A DNA stretch of 64,000 bases from Neisseria sp. (GTDB lineage: Bacteria > Pseudomonadota > Gammaproteobacteria > Burkholderiales > Neisseriaceae), in the NCBI GenBank assembly GCA_030528455.1, contig JAUMYW010000002.1, positions 1-64,000 of the forward strand, in the 5' to 3' direction. How positions within the stretch are numbered: position 1 is the stretch's first letter; each line of letters opens with the position of its first letter. The notes beneath the pieces are model-generated. The model was given only the letters and a program-made list of their open reading frames with translations, was not told the DNA's origin and did not search any database. Position numbers and translations under genes: made by a program. Below, in pieces: positions 45,745 to 54,770 of the stretch.

Positions 45745-45969
45745 TTCTTTTCCTTTTAAAAAACCTGAAAACACCAAACAACTCTCCAAAAATACCTGGT
45801 ACCGTCCCGTACTTATTATGTATCCAATATTAAAAACCGCAACACACCGGATGGAAGCTGCAGACGGCTTTGAAACAACCAGCCGTAAAACCCTCTCCGG
45901 CCAAATAAAAATAAGAATTTTTATTATTTAAATAAAGACTATCTTGCCATAAATAAAAGTAAAAATCCA

Positions 45970-46002
45970 ATACTTGACTGAAATAGTCAGTTATTGCACA
46001 AT
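45970..46002 (+). promoter_or_regulatory. IscR operator overlapping the iscR promoter
   Basis: 45970-45994 reads ATACTTGACT, then GAAAT, then AGTCAGTTAT, which closely matches the type 1 IscR site for the [2Fe-2S] form. It overlaps a promoter with TTGACT (45974-45979) and CACAAT (45997-46002), 17 bases apart. Negative autoregulation of the isc genes is expected. Confidence 0.8.
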
Positions 46003-46034
46003 GCCGCCTGTTTTCAAGCATTCCGGTCATACCC

Positions 46035-46478
46035 ATGCGACTAACCACCAAAGGCCGCTTTGCCGTTACTGCCATGATTGATTTGGCCATGAACAGCCGC
46101 AACGGCGCAGTCAAACTCCACGACATCAGCAACCGCCAACAGATTTCTCTTTCCTACTTGGAACAATTGTTTGCCAAGCTCCGCCGTGCAGAACTTGTCG
46201 GCAGCGTACGCGGCCCGGGCGGAGGCTATGTCTTAGCGCATACCGCAGACCGAATCAACATCGCGCAGATTATCGCTGCCGCAGAAGATAAGCTTGATGC
46301 TACCCAATGCAGCAGCAAAGGTAACTGCCAAAACGGCATGCCCTGTCTCACACACAATCTGTGGGAAAGTCTCAACCAAACCATACACAACTATCTGAGC
46401 AGCGTAACCCTGCAAAGCATTTTGGACGACGCATACCGCCCGAACGAACAAACAGTCGTCCTAACCCGCATCCATTAA
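46035..46478 (+). CDS. iscR: Fe-S cluster assembly regulator IscR
   Basis: A 147-residue Rrf2-family repressor. A winged-helix DNA-binding domain ([27 protein letters not shown]) is followed by the cluster ligands Cys92, Cys98, Cys104 and His107. It senses the Fe-S demand and represses its own operon in the clustered form. First gene of the isc locus, 32 bases upstream of iscS. Confidence 0.97.
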   Translation: MRLTTKGRFAVTAMIDLAMNSRNGAVKLHDISNRQQISLSYLEQLFAKLRRAELVGSVRGPGGGYVLAHTADRINIAQIIAAAEDKLDATQCSSKGNCQNGMPCLTHNLWESLNQTIHNYLSSVTLQSILDDAYRPNEQTVVLTRIH

Positions 46479-46510
46479 CCGCAAACCACTTTCAACAACA
46501 AGAGAACAAT

Positions 46511-47725
46511 ATGACTGTCCACACCCCAATCTATCTTGACTACGCCGCCACAACTCCGGTCGACAAACGAGTTGCCGAAAAAATGATTCCCTATTTGTGC
46601 GAAACTTTCGGCAATCCCGCCTCCAACAGCCACAATTTCGGCTGGGTTGCGGAAGAAGCCGTTGAAAATGCACGCGCAGAAATCGCCAAACTGATTAACG
46701 CCGACTCCAAGGAAATCGTCTTCACCAGCGGTGCCACCGAATCCAACAACCTCGCCATCAAAGGTGCTGCCCAATTTTACAAAACCAAAGGCAAGCACCT
46801 GATTACCGTCAAAACCGAACACAAAGCTGTTTTGGACACCATGCGCGAACTCGAACGCCAAGGCTTCGAAGTTACCTACCTCGGCGTAAAAGAAAACGGT
46901 CTGCTGGACTTGGACGAACTCAAAGCCGCCATCCGCCCCGACACCATCCTGATTTCCGTGATGTGGGTGAACAACGAAATCGGTGTGATTCAAGACATTC
47001 CCGCCATCGGCGAAATCTGCCGCGAAAACAAAATCGTTTTCCACGTTGATGCGGCGCAAGCCTGCGGCAAAACGCCTGTTGACGTAGAAGCGGCAAAAGT
47101 CGACCTGCTCTCCATGTCCGCCCACAAAATCTACGGTCCCAAAGGTATCGGCGCATTATATGTACGCCGCAAACCACGTGTGCGTTTGGAAGCACAAATC
47201 CACGGCGGCGGCCACGAGCGCGGCTTCCGTTCAGGTACCCTGCCGACCCACCAAATCGTCGGTATGGGCGAAGCCTTCCGCCTGGCACGCGAAGAGCTGG
47301 CTCAGGATACCGCACACGCTTTAAAACTGCGCGAAATCTTCCTGAAAGGCATCGAAGGCATCGAAGAAGTCTATATTAACGGTGATTTGGACAACCGCGC
47401 AGCCACCAATTTGAACGTCAGCTTCAATTATGTCGAAGGCGAAAGCCTGATTATGGCAGTGAAAGAACTGGCCGTATCCAGCGGCTCGGCCTGTACTTCC
47501 GCCTCTTTGGAGCCTTCATATGTTTTACGCGCACTCGGCCGCAACGACGAACTGGCGCATTCTTCCCTACGCATTACCTTCGGCCGCATGACAACCGAAG
47601 AAGAAGTCGCCTACGCCGCCGAACTCATCAAATCCAAAATCGGCAAACTGCGCGAACTTTCTCCTCTGTGGGAAATGTTTAAAGACGGCGTGGATTTGAG
47701 CAAAGTCGAGTGGGTAGAACACTAA
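46511..47725 (+). CDS. iscS: Cysteine desulfurase IscS
   Basis: 404 residues. A PLP enzyme that supplies persulfide sulfur for Fe-S clusters and tRNA thiolation. PLP Lys206 lies in [11 protein letters not shown] and the catalytic Cys328 in [13 protein letters not shown], at the same positions as in E. coli. The start at 46511 follows AAGAGAACAAT; an upstream in-frame ATG would lie inside iscR. Confidence 0.98.
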   Translation: MTVHTPIYLDYAATTPVDKRVAEKMIPYLCETFGNPASNSHNFGWVAEEAVENARAEIAKLINADSKEIVFTSGATESNNLAIKGAAQFYKTKGKHLITVKTEHKAVLDTMRELERQGFEVTYLGVKENGLLDLDELKAAIRPDTILISVMWVNNEIGVIQDIPAIGEICRENKIVFHVDAAQACGKTPVDVEAAKVDLLSMSAHKIYGPKGIGALYVRRKPRVRLEAQIHGGGHERGFRSGTLPTHQIVGMGEAFRLAREELAQDTAHALKLREIFLKGIEGIEEVYINGDLDNRAATNLNVSFNYVEGESLIMAVKELAVSSGSACTSASLEPSYVLRALGRNDELAHSSLRITFGRMTTEEEVAYAAELIKSKIGKLRELSPLWEMFKDGVDLSKVEWVEH

Positions 47726-47737
47726 AACAACCGTTAT

Positions 47738-47765
47738 GCCGTCTGCAGGTTTTGCTGCAGACGGC
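47738..47765 (+). promoter_or_regulatory. DUS hairpin between iscS and iscU
   Basis: GCCGTCTGCAG (47738-47748) pairs with CTGCAGACGGC (47755-47765) inside the operon. No T run follows, so it may be a partial terminator, an mRNA-stabilising stem for iscS, or only uptake DNA. Confidence 0.45.
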
Positions 47766-47810
47766 TCTGTGAAACAAAAATTATTTTATTATTTTAAAGG
47801 ACAACAAATC

Positions 47811-48191
47811 ATGGCATACAGCGATAAAGTCATCGATCATTACGAAAACCCCCGCAACGTCGGTTCCTTCGACAAAGACGATAATGCAGTCGGTACCGGC
47901 ATGGTCGGCGCACCTGCCTGCGGCGACGTGATGAAACTGCAAATCAAAGTAAACGAACAAGGTGTAATCGAAGATGCCAAGTTCAAGACCTACGGCTGCG
48001 GTTCGGCCATCGCCTCTTCTTCCCTGATTACCGAATGGGTAAAAGGCAAGAGTCTTGATGAAGCTTTGGCGATTAAAAACAGCGAAATCGCCGAAGAATT
48101 GGAATTACCGCCGGTAAAAGTGCACTGCTCGATTTTGGCCGAAGATGCCATCAAAGCCGCCATTGAAGACTACCGCAAAAAACAAGCCTGA
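47811..48191 (+). CDS. iscU: Fe-S cluster scaffold IscU
   Basis: 126 residues on which clusters are built. Ligands Cys37 (with Asp39), Cys63 and Cys106 are present, as is the LPPVK motif (99-103) recognised by HscA. AAAGGACAACAAATC precedes the ATG. Confidence 0.98.
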   Translation: MAYSDKVIDHYENPRNVGSFDKDDNAVGTGMVGAPACGDVMKLQIKVNEQGVIEDAKFKTYGCGSAIASSSLITEWVKGKSLDEALAIKNSEIAEELELPPVKVHCSILAEDAIKAAIEDYRKKQA

Positions 48192-48266
48192 TGTCTTTTC
48201 AGACGGTCTTTGCAAACGGATACTCCGAAATTTCTGCTGCCGAACGGTCAAACAAAGGATAAAACA

Positions 48267-48587
48267 ATGATTACATTAACCGAAAAAGCTGCCGACCATA
48301 TCCGAAATTTTCTGACGAAACGCGGAAAAGGCGAAGGAATCCGTTTGGGCGTAAAAACCAGCGGCTGTTCCGGCATGGCTTATACCTTGGAATTTGCCGA
48401 TGAAATCCAACCGGAAGATTTGGTATTCGAAGAATACGGTGTAAAAGTATTTGTCGATCCGAAAAGCCATGTTTATCTGGACGGCACAGAATTGGACTAT
48501 GCCAAAGAAGGTTTGCAGGAAGGTTTCAAATTCCAAAATCCGAATGTAAAAGACGAATGCGGCTGCGGCGAGAGCTTCCACGTTTAA
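48267..48587 (+). CDS. iscA: A-type Fe-S carrier IscA
   Basis: 106 residues with the three conserved Cys: Cys34 in SGCSG and Cys98/Cys100 in CGCGESF. It delivers clusters to apo-proteins. The start at 48267 (MITLTEKAA) follows AAAGGATAAAACA. Confidence 0.97.
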   Translation: MITLTEKAADHIRNFLTKRGKGEGIRLGVKTSGCSGMAYTLEFADEIQPEDLVFEEYGVKVFVDPKSHVYLDGTELDYAKEGLQEGFKFQNPNVKDECGCGESFHV

Positions 48588-48621
48588 ACCATTTTCAAGC
48601 TGCATCATCTCAAGAAGCCGT

Positions 48622-48828
48622 CTACAGGCTTGCAAACACTTGCAGACGGCATAAAAAAGCGGAACGGTCAAAAAAACCGTCCCGCCCGTTTTTGAAGGCC
48701 TGCCTGTTGTAACTGCCTTTGCCCTTTTTCTTCCGCTCGACTTTACAGCGGAACAGGTTGGATTTCACCAAGGCTTTCAGCGCATTGTCGCGAATCTGCC
48801 CTTTATTGATTTCGACTTTTTTACTCAT
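48622..48828 (-). CDS. arfA: Alternative ribosome-rescue factor ArfA, non-stop gene
   Basis: 68 codons from the ATG at 48828 to the next in-frame stop at 48622. The N-terminal KGQIRDNALKALVKSNLFRCKVE and the KKKGKGSYNRQ stretch match ArfA, which recruits RF2 to ribosomes stalled on mRNA without a stop codon. An intrinsic terminator (48683-48653) lies inside the frame, about 30 bases before the stop, so most transcripts should end without a stop codon after about 57 codons. Such ArfA is normally tagged by tmRNA and degraded, and accumulates when trans-translation fails. It is antisense within the isc locus, divergent from hscB. Confidence 0.88.
   Translation of the reverse strand: MSKKVEINKGQIRDNALKALVKSNLFRCKVERKKKGKGSYNRQAFKNGRDGFFDRSAFLCRLQVFASL
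48653..48683 (-). terminator. Intrinsic terminator inside the arfA reading frame
   Basis: On the minus strand GGGACGGT (48683-48676) pairs with ACCGTTCC (48668-48661) with one G-T pair, then GC and six T (48658-48653). The stop codon at 48622-48624 lies beyond the T run. Confidence 0.8.
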
Positions 48829-48886
48829 TTGATTTTCCTGAAAAACAGAACCGCGCATCATACGCCGTTCGGAAAAAGACCGCAAG

Positions 48887-49384
48887 ATGAGCCAATATTT
48901 CAAACTGTTCGGCCTGCCCGAAACTTTCGATACCGACACCGCCGTTTTAGACGAGCGGTACCGTGTTTTGGCAGCGCAGTGCCACCCCGACAAATTCGCC
49001 GCCGCCAGCGCGTTTGAACAAAAACAGGCCGTCATGATGGCCTCCACGGTGAACGAAGCCTACCGTGTCTTGAAAAATCCGCTCGACCGCGCGGCACAAC
49101 TTTTACAGATGCAGGGCATCGAAGCAGACGCGCCCGAACATACCGCATTTGCACCCGAATTTCTGATGCAGCAGATGGAGTGGCGAGAAACTCTGGCAGA
49201 CAGTCGCGGCAACGAAGTCGCATTAAGCCGCCTGAAAAACGAAATCGGCGCGGTGCAGACAGCTTTGTATGCCGATTTGTCCGCCGCCTTTGCTGCCGCG
49301 CAATATCAGGAAGCCGCCGGTTTGGTGCGGCAAGGGCGTTTTTTAAGCAAGCTGCAACAGGAAATCAACGCCGCAGCGCCTTAA
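48887..49384 (+). CDS. hscB: Fe-S co-chaperone HscB
   Basis: 165 residues. A J-domain (about 1-75) with the HPD tripeptide at 33-35, followed by a C-terminal three-helix domain that binds IscU. It stimulates HscA ATPase for cluster transfer. It starts 300 bases after iscA because arfA intervenes on the other strand, so it likely has its own promoter in the 58-base divergent gap. Confidence 0.95.
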   Translation: MSQYFKLFGLPETFDTDTAVLDERYRVLAAQCHPDKFAAASAFEQKQAVMMASTVNEAYRVLKNPLDRAAQLLQMQGIEADAPEHTAFAPEFLMQQMEWRETLADSRGNEVALSRLKNEIGAVQTALYADLSAAFAAAQYQEAAGLVRQGRFLSKLQQEINAAAP

Positions 49385-49444
49385 ATGCAATGCCGTCTGA
49401 AAACCGCCTAAAAATTTTAAAAACAATCCACTAAGAATCTCGCT

Positions 49445-51301
49445 ATGGCCTTACTGCAAATCGCCGAACCCGGCCTTTCCGCCGCACCGCACCAACACCG
49501 TTTGGCGGTCGGCATCGATTTAGGAACCACTAACAGCCTGCTGGCGACCGTCAAAAGCGGAACCGCCGTCTGCCTGCCCGATGAAAAAGGCCGCAACGCG
49601 CTGCCCTCTGTCGTACGTTACGGCAGCGGCAGCGATGTCGAAGTCGGACACGATGCGCTCAAAGCGCAGAAAACCGATCCGCTGAACACGGTTTCTTCGG
49701 CCAAACGCTTAATCGGCCGCACCTTGGACGACATTACAAACCAACATCTGCCCTACCGTTTCGGCAAAAGCGAAAAAGTTATCGAGCTGCAAACGCGGCA
49801 AGGCGCAAAAACACCGATTGAAGTTTCTGCCGAAATCCTGCGCGTTTTGAAACAGCGTGCCGAAGAGAGCTTGGGCGGCGAACTGACCGGAGCGGTCATT
49901 ACCGTTCCCGCCTATTTCGATGATGCCCAACGCCAAGCCACCAAAGACGCCGCGCGTTTGGCCGGCATCAATGTGCTGCGCCTGCTCAACGAGCCGACCG
50001 CCGCCGCAATCGCCTACGGTTTGGACAACGCCTCCGAAGGTACGTTTGTCGTATACGACTTGGGCGGCGGCACATTCGACGTATCCGTTTTGCAGCTCTC
50101 AAAAGGCTTGTTTGAAGTCAAATCCACCGGCGGCAATTCCGCGCTCGGCGGCGACGATTTCGACCACCGTCTGTTTTGCCGCCTGCTGGAACAGCACAAT
50201 CTGTCGCAGCTGAACGAACAAGACCACCAACTCCTGCTCGGCTTGGCACGCGCTGCCAAAGAAGAGCTGACGCTCAACCGCAGCACAACCGTTCGCACGC
50301 AGCTTTCAGACGGCAAAATAGTCGAATCAACCTTTTCACAGCAGGAATTCCAAGATTTGACCCGCCATTTGGTACTCAAAACCATCGAGCCGGTCAAGCA
50401 GGCTTTGAAAGATGCGGGTGTTGGCAAAACCGATGTCAAAGGCGTGATTATGGTCGGCGGTGCCACCCGTATGCCGCACGTCCAACAAGCCGTTGCTACC
50501 TTTTTCGGGCAAACGCCGCTCAACAATCTGAATCCCGACGAAGTCGTTGCGCTGGGCGCGGCGATGCAGGCGAATGTGCTGGCAGGCAATAAGAATGACG
50601 GCGAATGGCTGCTGCTTGACGTTACGCCACTGTCGCTCGGCTTGGAAACCTACGGCGGTTTGGCGGAAAAAATCATTCCGCGCAACAGCACTCTGCCGAC
50701 CGCACGCGCGCAGGATTTCACCACTTTTAAAGATGGTCAGACCGCGATGACGATACACGTCGTGCAAGGCGAACGCGAATTGGTGGCCGACTGCCGCAGC
50801 CTGGCGAAATTCACCCTGCGCGGCATTCCGCCGATGGCGGCAGGCGCGGCGCGTATCCGCGTAACCTTCCAAGTCGATGCAGACGGCCTGCTGTCGGTTT
50901 CCGCTCGCGAACAGACCACCGGCGTGCAGGCGCAAATCGAGGTAAAACCATCTTACGGTCTGGACGACGAAGCTATCACGCAAATGTTGAAAGACAGCAT
51001 GAGCGCAGCCAAAGAAGATGCGGCGGCACGGGCGCGTGCAGAAGCGGCGGTTGAAGCCGAAGGCCTGATTACCGCCGTGGAAGCCGCTCTGGCATTGGAC
51101 TGCGATTTACTGGATGAAGCCGAGTTGTCCGGGTTGCAGACGGCTTTGAACACACTCGAAGGCCGTCTGAAAAACGGCTCGGCGGAAGAACTGCGTGCCG
51201 ACACCGCCGCACTGGCTCGTGCAAGCGACGATTTCGCCGCCCGCCGCATGAACCGCAATATCCAGCGCGCGCTGACGGGGCAAAACGTCAACGATATTTG
51301 A
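49445..51301 (+). CDS. hscA: Fe-S chaperone HscA (Hsp70 family)
   Basis: 618 residues. The Hsp70 ATPase domain (about 20-390) has [20 protein letters not shown] and VGGATRMP; the substrate-binding domain (about 395-520) has [13 protein letters not shown], then a helical lid. Shorter than DnaK and lacking its acidic EEVD-type tail, it is the IscU-specific chaperone. A classical DUS lies just before it (49391), and hscB is 60 bases upstream. Confidence 0.96.
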   Translation: MALLQIAEPGLSAAPHQHRLAVGIDLGTTNSLLATVKSGTAVCLPDEKGRNALPSVVRYGSGSDVEVGHDALKAQKTDPLNTVSSAKRLIGRTLDDITNQHLPYRFGKSEKVIELQTRQGAKTPIEVSAEILRVLKQRAEESLGGELTGAVITVPAYFDDAQRQATKDAARLAGINVLRLLNEPTAAAIAYGLDNASEGTFVVYDLGGGTFDVSVLQLSKGLFEVKSTGGNSALGGDDFDHRLFCRLLEQHNLSQLNEQDHQLLLGLARAAKEELTLNRSTTVRTQLSDGKIVESTFSQQEFQDLTRHLVLKTIEPVKQALKDAGVGKTDVKGVIMVGGATRMPHVQQAVATFFGQTPLNNLNPDEVVALGAAMQANVLAGNKNDGEWLLLDVTPLSLGLETYGGLAEKIIPRNSTLPTARAQDFTTFKDGQTAMTIHVVQGERELVADCRSLAKFTLRGIPPMAAGAARIRVTFQVDADGLLSVSAREQTTGVQAQIEVKPSYGLDDEAITQMLKDSMSAAKEDAAARARAEAAVEAEGLITAVEAALALDCDLLDEAELSGLQTALNTLEGRLKNGSAEELRADTAALARASDDFAARRMNRNIQRALTGQNVNDI

Positions 51302-51383
51302 AGGTAACAGGCCGAGTGATGCTCTACCTGCCCGCCCCGGCATACCTTGTATGACAACAGAATAAAAACGCCTGAGACCTGCT
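51302..51383 (+). promoter_or_regulatory. Structured leader of mntP, possible Mn2+ riboswitch
   Basis: GGTAACAGGC (51304-51313) can pair with GCCTGAGACC (51370-51379), apart from a two-base internal loop, enclosing further stems and reaching the TTG start. The 3' strand AACGCCTGAGACC recalls the yybP-ykoY manganese riboswitch, which often precedes mntP, but the usual GGGGAGUAG strand is not recognisable. Speculative. Confidence 0.3.
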
Positions 51384-51977
51384 TTGGAAAACACCGCCAT
51401 AAGCATTTACGCGCTGATGATTTTGGCTTTTGCCATGTCAGCCGACGCTTTTGCCGCCTCGCTGGCCAAAGGTGCGGCCGACAACCAGAGAAAATATTTC
51501 AGCCCTTCCGTTTTGCTGCGTACCGCGCTGATTTTCGGCATTATCGAAAGTATCGCACCGATAATCGGCTGGCTGGGCGGCTCGACAGCCAAACCGTTTA
51601 TTGCAGACTGGGATCACTGGATTGCCTTCGGTTTACTGTCTGCTTTGGGCAGCAAAATGATTTACAACTCACTCTTTGCCGAAAACAACCGAACGTGCGA
51701 CACCGGGAAAAATCCTTTGGGGCCGACCTTGATTGCAGCCCTTGCCACCAGCATTGACTCCATGATAATAGGGGTCAGTTTGGCATTTGTCGAAGTCAAT
51801 ATCGGTTTGGCCGCCTTGATGATCGGCTGCACCACCACCCTGATGTCGGGAATCGGGCTGTATGTCGGCAAACTGTTCGGACAAAAATTGGGCAAACATG
51901 CCGAAGTGCTCGGCGGATTAGTATTGGTCTGCATCGGCATTTCGATTCTGACCGCACATCTCGGCCTGTTTGACTGA
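51384..51977 (+). CDS. mntP: Manganese efflux pump MntP/MntX
   Basis: 197 residues, six transmembrane helices in two inverted repeats. The family acidic motifs are seen in AFAMSADAFAASLAKG and ALATSIDSMIIGVSLAF. It exports excess Mn2+. Translation appears to start at a TTG (51384); there is no in-frame ATG with a better site nearby. It sits between hscA and fdx, splitting the isc locus. Confidence 0.92.
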   Translation: MENTAISIYALMILAFAMSADAFAASLAKGAADNQRKYFSPSVLLRTALIFGIIESIAPIIGWLGGSTAKPFIADWDHWIAFGLLSALGSKMIYNSLFAENNRTCDTGKNPLGPTLIAALATSIDSMIIGVSLAFVEVNIGLAALMIGCTTTLMSGIGLYVGKLFGQKLGKHAEVLGGLVLVCIGISILTAHLGLFD

Positions 51978-52159
51978 TATACGGCAAAACGTGCAGACGG
52001 CTGCGGCACTACGGGGAATATACAGGGAAAAACACCGCGTATTTTATCCCCCTTGCCCCCATATCTATAAAGCTGTGCCGATAAATTTGTAATGTGCGGC
52101 GGCAGTAGACCTGCTGCCTGCCAAAATGTTTCATTAACCCTTACACAATAAAGAAAACC

Positions 52160-52498
52160 ATGCCGAAAGTAACCATTCTCCCCCATACGGAATTTTGTCC
52201 GGAAGGCAAAATCATCGACAACGCCCCCGAAGGCCAAACCATCTGCGATTTGTTGCTTGACAACGATATTGATATTGACCACGCCTGCGAAAAATCCTGT
52301 GCCTGCACCACTTGCCATGTAATTGTGCGCAAAGGTTTCGACAGTTTGGAAGAGCCGTCCGAAATCGAAGAAGACCTGCTCGATCAAGCTTGGGGCTTGG
52401 AGGCAGAAAGCCGTTTGAGCTGTCAGGCAAAAGTTGCCGGTGAAGATTTGGTGGTGGAAATTCCGAAATACACCATCAACCACGCTCGAGAACATTAA
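52160..52498 (+). CDS. fdx: ISC-type [2Fe-2S] ferredoxin
   Basis: 112 residues. Cluster ligands Cys43, Cys49, Cys52 and Cys88 lie in the adrenodoxin-type pattern HACEKSCACTTCHV and LSCQAKV. It supplies electrons for cluster assembly on IscU. It follows the mntP insertion and precedes iscX by 56 bases. Confidence 0.96.
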   Translation: MPKVTILPHTEFCPEGKIIDNAPEGQTICDLLLDNDIDIDHACEKSCACTTCHVIVRKGFDSLEEPSEIEEDLLDQAWGLEAESRLSCQAKVAGEDLVVEIPKYTINHAREH

Positions 52499-52554
52499 TC
52501 CGTTCATGCCGTCCGCACTCCTGTCGGCGGCACTGCCATAGAAAGGAATACACC

Positions 52555-52749
52555 ATGAAATGGACCGACATTCAACATATCGCGGAAGAACTGTACGACA
52601 ACCACTCCGACATCGATCCCAAAACCATACGTTTTACCCGTCTGCGCGAACTGATTATCGCACTGCCGGATTTTGACGACGATCCCGCCCGTTGCGGTGA
52701 AAAAATCCTCGAAGCCGTACAGCAGGCATGGATTAACGAAGCCGAATAA
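52555..52749 (+). CDS. iscX: IscX (YfhJ) Fe-S assembly regulator
   Basis: 64 residues, acidic, with the family features MKWTDIQHIAEELYDNH, DPKTIRFTRLRELI, and DFDDDPARCGEKILEAVQQAW. It binds IscS and iron and tunes the desulfurase. GAAAGGAATACACC precedes the ATG. Last gene of the isc locus. Confidence 0.96.
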   Translation: MKWTDIQHIAEELYDNHSDIDPKTIRFTRLRELIIALPDFDDDPARCGEKILEAVQQAWINEAE

Positions 52750-52766
52750 AGCCTAACAGGCATTGA

Positions 52767-52797
52767 AATGCCGTCTGCAACTGTTGCAGACGGCATT
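52767..52797. terminator. Inverted DUS pair between iscX and trkA
   Basis: AATGCCGTCTGCAA (52767-52780) and TTGCAGACGGCATT (52784-52797) form a 14-bp stem between convergent genes, with ATT/AAT flanks. It probably works for both. Confidence 0.75.
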
Positions 52798-52814
52798 ATT
52801 CTGTTCCGCATCTT

Positions 52815-54215
52815 TCAACCGAAAAAGCCCATCTTCACCTTAATCAGTTTTTCCAATTCCGTTACCACGCGACGACGGGATACAAAGAAAATCAAATGAT
52901 CTCCCTCCTGCATTTTGACTTTTTCCTTATGTCCCATCACCACCTCGTCTCCGCGAACCAAAGCCGCAATATGGCAACCTTCCGGCCATCTGATATCGGA
53001 TACCCGCCTTCCAACCAGAGCAGACGTATCTTTCGTACCATGCACCACCACCTCGATTGCTTCCGCACTGCCGCGCCGCAAAGGATGTACTGCAACCACA
53101 TCACCCTGCCGGACATACGCCAAAATACTGCCGATGGTTACCAAATGCGGCGAAACAACAATATCGATTTGATTACCTTCCAACAAATCAACATAACGCG
53201 AACGGTTGATAATCGTAATGACGCGTTTTGCCCCCAAATTCTTCGCCAGCAAACTGGCCATAATATTGTTTTCATCATCATTAGTCAGGGCAAGAAAAAC
53301 ATCGATTTCATCGATATATTCGTGATTAAGCAGGTTTTCGTCGGTTGCCGAAGCACACAGCACCAGAGCATTATCCAATTTTTCCGCCAACCATTCGGCA
53401 CGCTTTTCATTCAACTCGATAATTTTAATATCGTATTGGTTTTCCAACTGCTTGGCCAAACGGTAACCGATATTACCGCCGCCCGCAATCATCACACGCC
53501 GAGTACGCTGCTCCAAAGGCCTCAACTCGCGCATAATCGTTTTCACATAACGGCTGTCGGCCAGAAAACACACCTCGTCCCCCTCGATAATCACCGTTTC
53601 CGCCGTCGGCACAATCATACGGTTATTGCGGTAAATCACACAAATCTGGCAATCCACTCCTTCCGGCAAATGGCTGTTGATATCGGAAATCGGCTTGTTC
53701 AATAACAAACCTCCCTTGCTCGCTTCCAATATCACCATACGTGCTTTGTCGTCAGCAAAACGCAAAACCTGTAAAGCACTGGTATAGCTGAGCAAACCGG
53801 CCAACCGTTCTGTTACCAATTGCTCGGGGCTGATGGAATCGGTAATGCCCAATGCCTCCAAAACATCAGGTACATCTTCATCATCTCCACCGTATTCCAA
53901 ATAATCGGTCTGCCGGACACGGGCAATACGGTTCGGGATATTGAATAAATCAGCTGCGATTTTACAAGCCACCAGATTGATTTCGTCCTGCCGCGTCAGT
54001 GCCAACAGCATATCGGTATCTTCTGCTCCTGCCGCCGCCAACATAGATGGCGATGCGCCGTTTCCGACCAAAGTCTGCACATCCAAACGGCTGCCGATAT
54101 TTTTCAAAGCATTCTCATCGGTATCGATAATTGTTACATCGTGATTGGGCATGGCGGCAAGATTTTGCGCCACCATCGAACCGACCTGCCCGCTACCTAG
54201 AATCAGAATTTTCAT
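52815..54215 (-). CDS. trkA: Trk potassium uptake regulator TrkA
   Basis: A 466-residue cytosolic protein with two RCK units, each a Rossmann NAD-binding domain (ILGSGQVGSMVA at about 5; IAGGGNIGYRLAKQL at about 236) plus a TrkA-C domain. It gates TrkH, encoded 19 kb away in the same window. The C-terminus EGDHLIFFVSRRRVVTELEKL is typical. Only weak purine tracts precede the ATG. Confidence 0.96.
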   Translation of the reverse strand: MKILILGSGQVGSMVAQNLAAMPNHDVTIIDTDENALKNIGSRLDVQTLVGNGASPSMLAAAGAEDTDMLLALTRQDEINLVACKIAADLFNIPNRIARVRQTDYLEYGGDDEDVPDVLEALGITDSISPEQLVTERLAGLLSYTSALQVLRFADDKARMVILEASKGGLLLNKPISDINSHLPEGVDCQICVIYRNNRMIVPTAETVIIEGDEVCFLADSRYVKTIMRELRPLEQRTRRVMIAGGGNIGYRLAKQLENQYDIKIIELNEKRAEWLAEKLDNALVLCASATDENLLNHEYIDEIDVFLALTNDDENNIMASLLAKNLGAKRVITIINRSRYVDLLEGNQIDIVVSPHLVTIGSILAYVRQGDVVAVHPLRRGSAEAIEVVVHGTKDTSALVGRRVSDIRWPEGCHIAALVRGDEVVMGHKEKVKMQEGDHLIFFVSRRRVVTELEKLIKVKMGFFG

Positions 54216-54284
54216 TCACATTTTGCCTGACGGAAAAAGATTGCTTATTGTACCGAATTTGGCTGCCCGTGCAGCAAAAAGAAA

Positions 54285-54310
54285 ACCGTCTGCATCTGTC
54301 TGCAGACGGC
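54285..54310 (-). terminator. Terminator of bfd (DUS pair)
   Basis: ACCGTCTGCA (54285-54294) and TGCAGACGGC (54301-54310) form the stem; on the minus strand TTTTCTTTTT follows. Confidence 0.75.
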
Positions 54311-54326
54311 TTGCTTCGCAAAGAAT

Positions 54327-54533
54327 TTACATATCAACACGGATGGCCGATACGGCATGCGTTGAGGATCGGGCATTACCTACTCCCAAATAAGATGCAG
54401 CCAAATCACTGCAACATCCGCAGCAGGTGGCAACACCGAGCTGTGTTTTCAAATCGCTCAAAGATTGCGCACCGGCATCGACAAGTTCTTGAATTTGGCG
54501 GTCGGTTACCGCATTGCAGATACAGACAAACAT
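54327..54533 (-). CDS. bfd: Bacterioferritin-associated ferredoxin Bfd
   Basis: 68 residues from the ATG at 54533, preceded by GGAGCG. The [2Fe-2S] ligands are in the BFD pattern: CICNAVTDRQI (Cys4, Cys6) and ATCCGCCSDLA (CxxC pair). Bfd reduces ferritin-stored iron to release it under iron starvation. The Fur-box-like site upstream fits. Longer in-frame starts would place the operator in coding DNA and are rejected. Confidence 0.9.
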   Translation of the reverse strand: MFVCICNAVTDRQIQELVDAGAQSLSDLKTQLGVATCCGCCSDLAASYLGVGNARSSTHAVSAIRVDM

Positions 54534-54568
54534 GATTGCGCTCCGATGTACGTTTTTTAATTTATAAA

Positions 54569-54583
54569 TGATAGTTATTGTTA
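54569..54583 (-). promoter_or_regulatory. Probable Fur box upstream of bfd
   Basis: TGATAGT-T-ATTGTTA matches the 7-1-7 Fur motif TGATAAT-n-ATTATCA at 11 of 14 positions. It lies about 40 bases upstream of the bfd start in an AT-rich leader. Confidence 0.55.
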
Positions 54584-54704
54584 TTAGTAAATATAAATAC
54601 AAACAGTTATCATTGCAAGCATTAATATGTACTATCTTTGCGATAGTTTTGAAGAAACAAATAAACATTTGTTTTAGAATAAGAAATAATTACTCATTTT
54701 CACG

Positions 54705-54747
54705 TAAAAATGCCGTCTGCACTTCTATTATGATGTGCAGACGGCAT
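54705..54747 (-). terminator. Terminator of trpD (DUS pair)
   Basis: ATGCCGTCTGCAC (54710-54722) and GTGCAGACGGCAT (54735-54747) pair over 13 bp; on the minus strand TTTTAC follows. Confidence 0.75.
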
Positions 54748-54770
54748 AAAACGTTTGAGGAAACGGCTTC

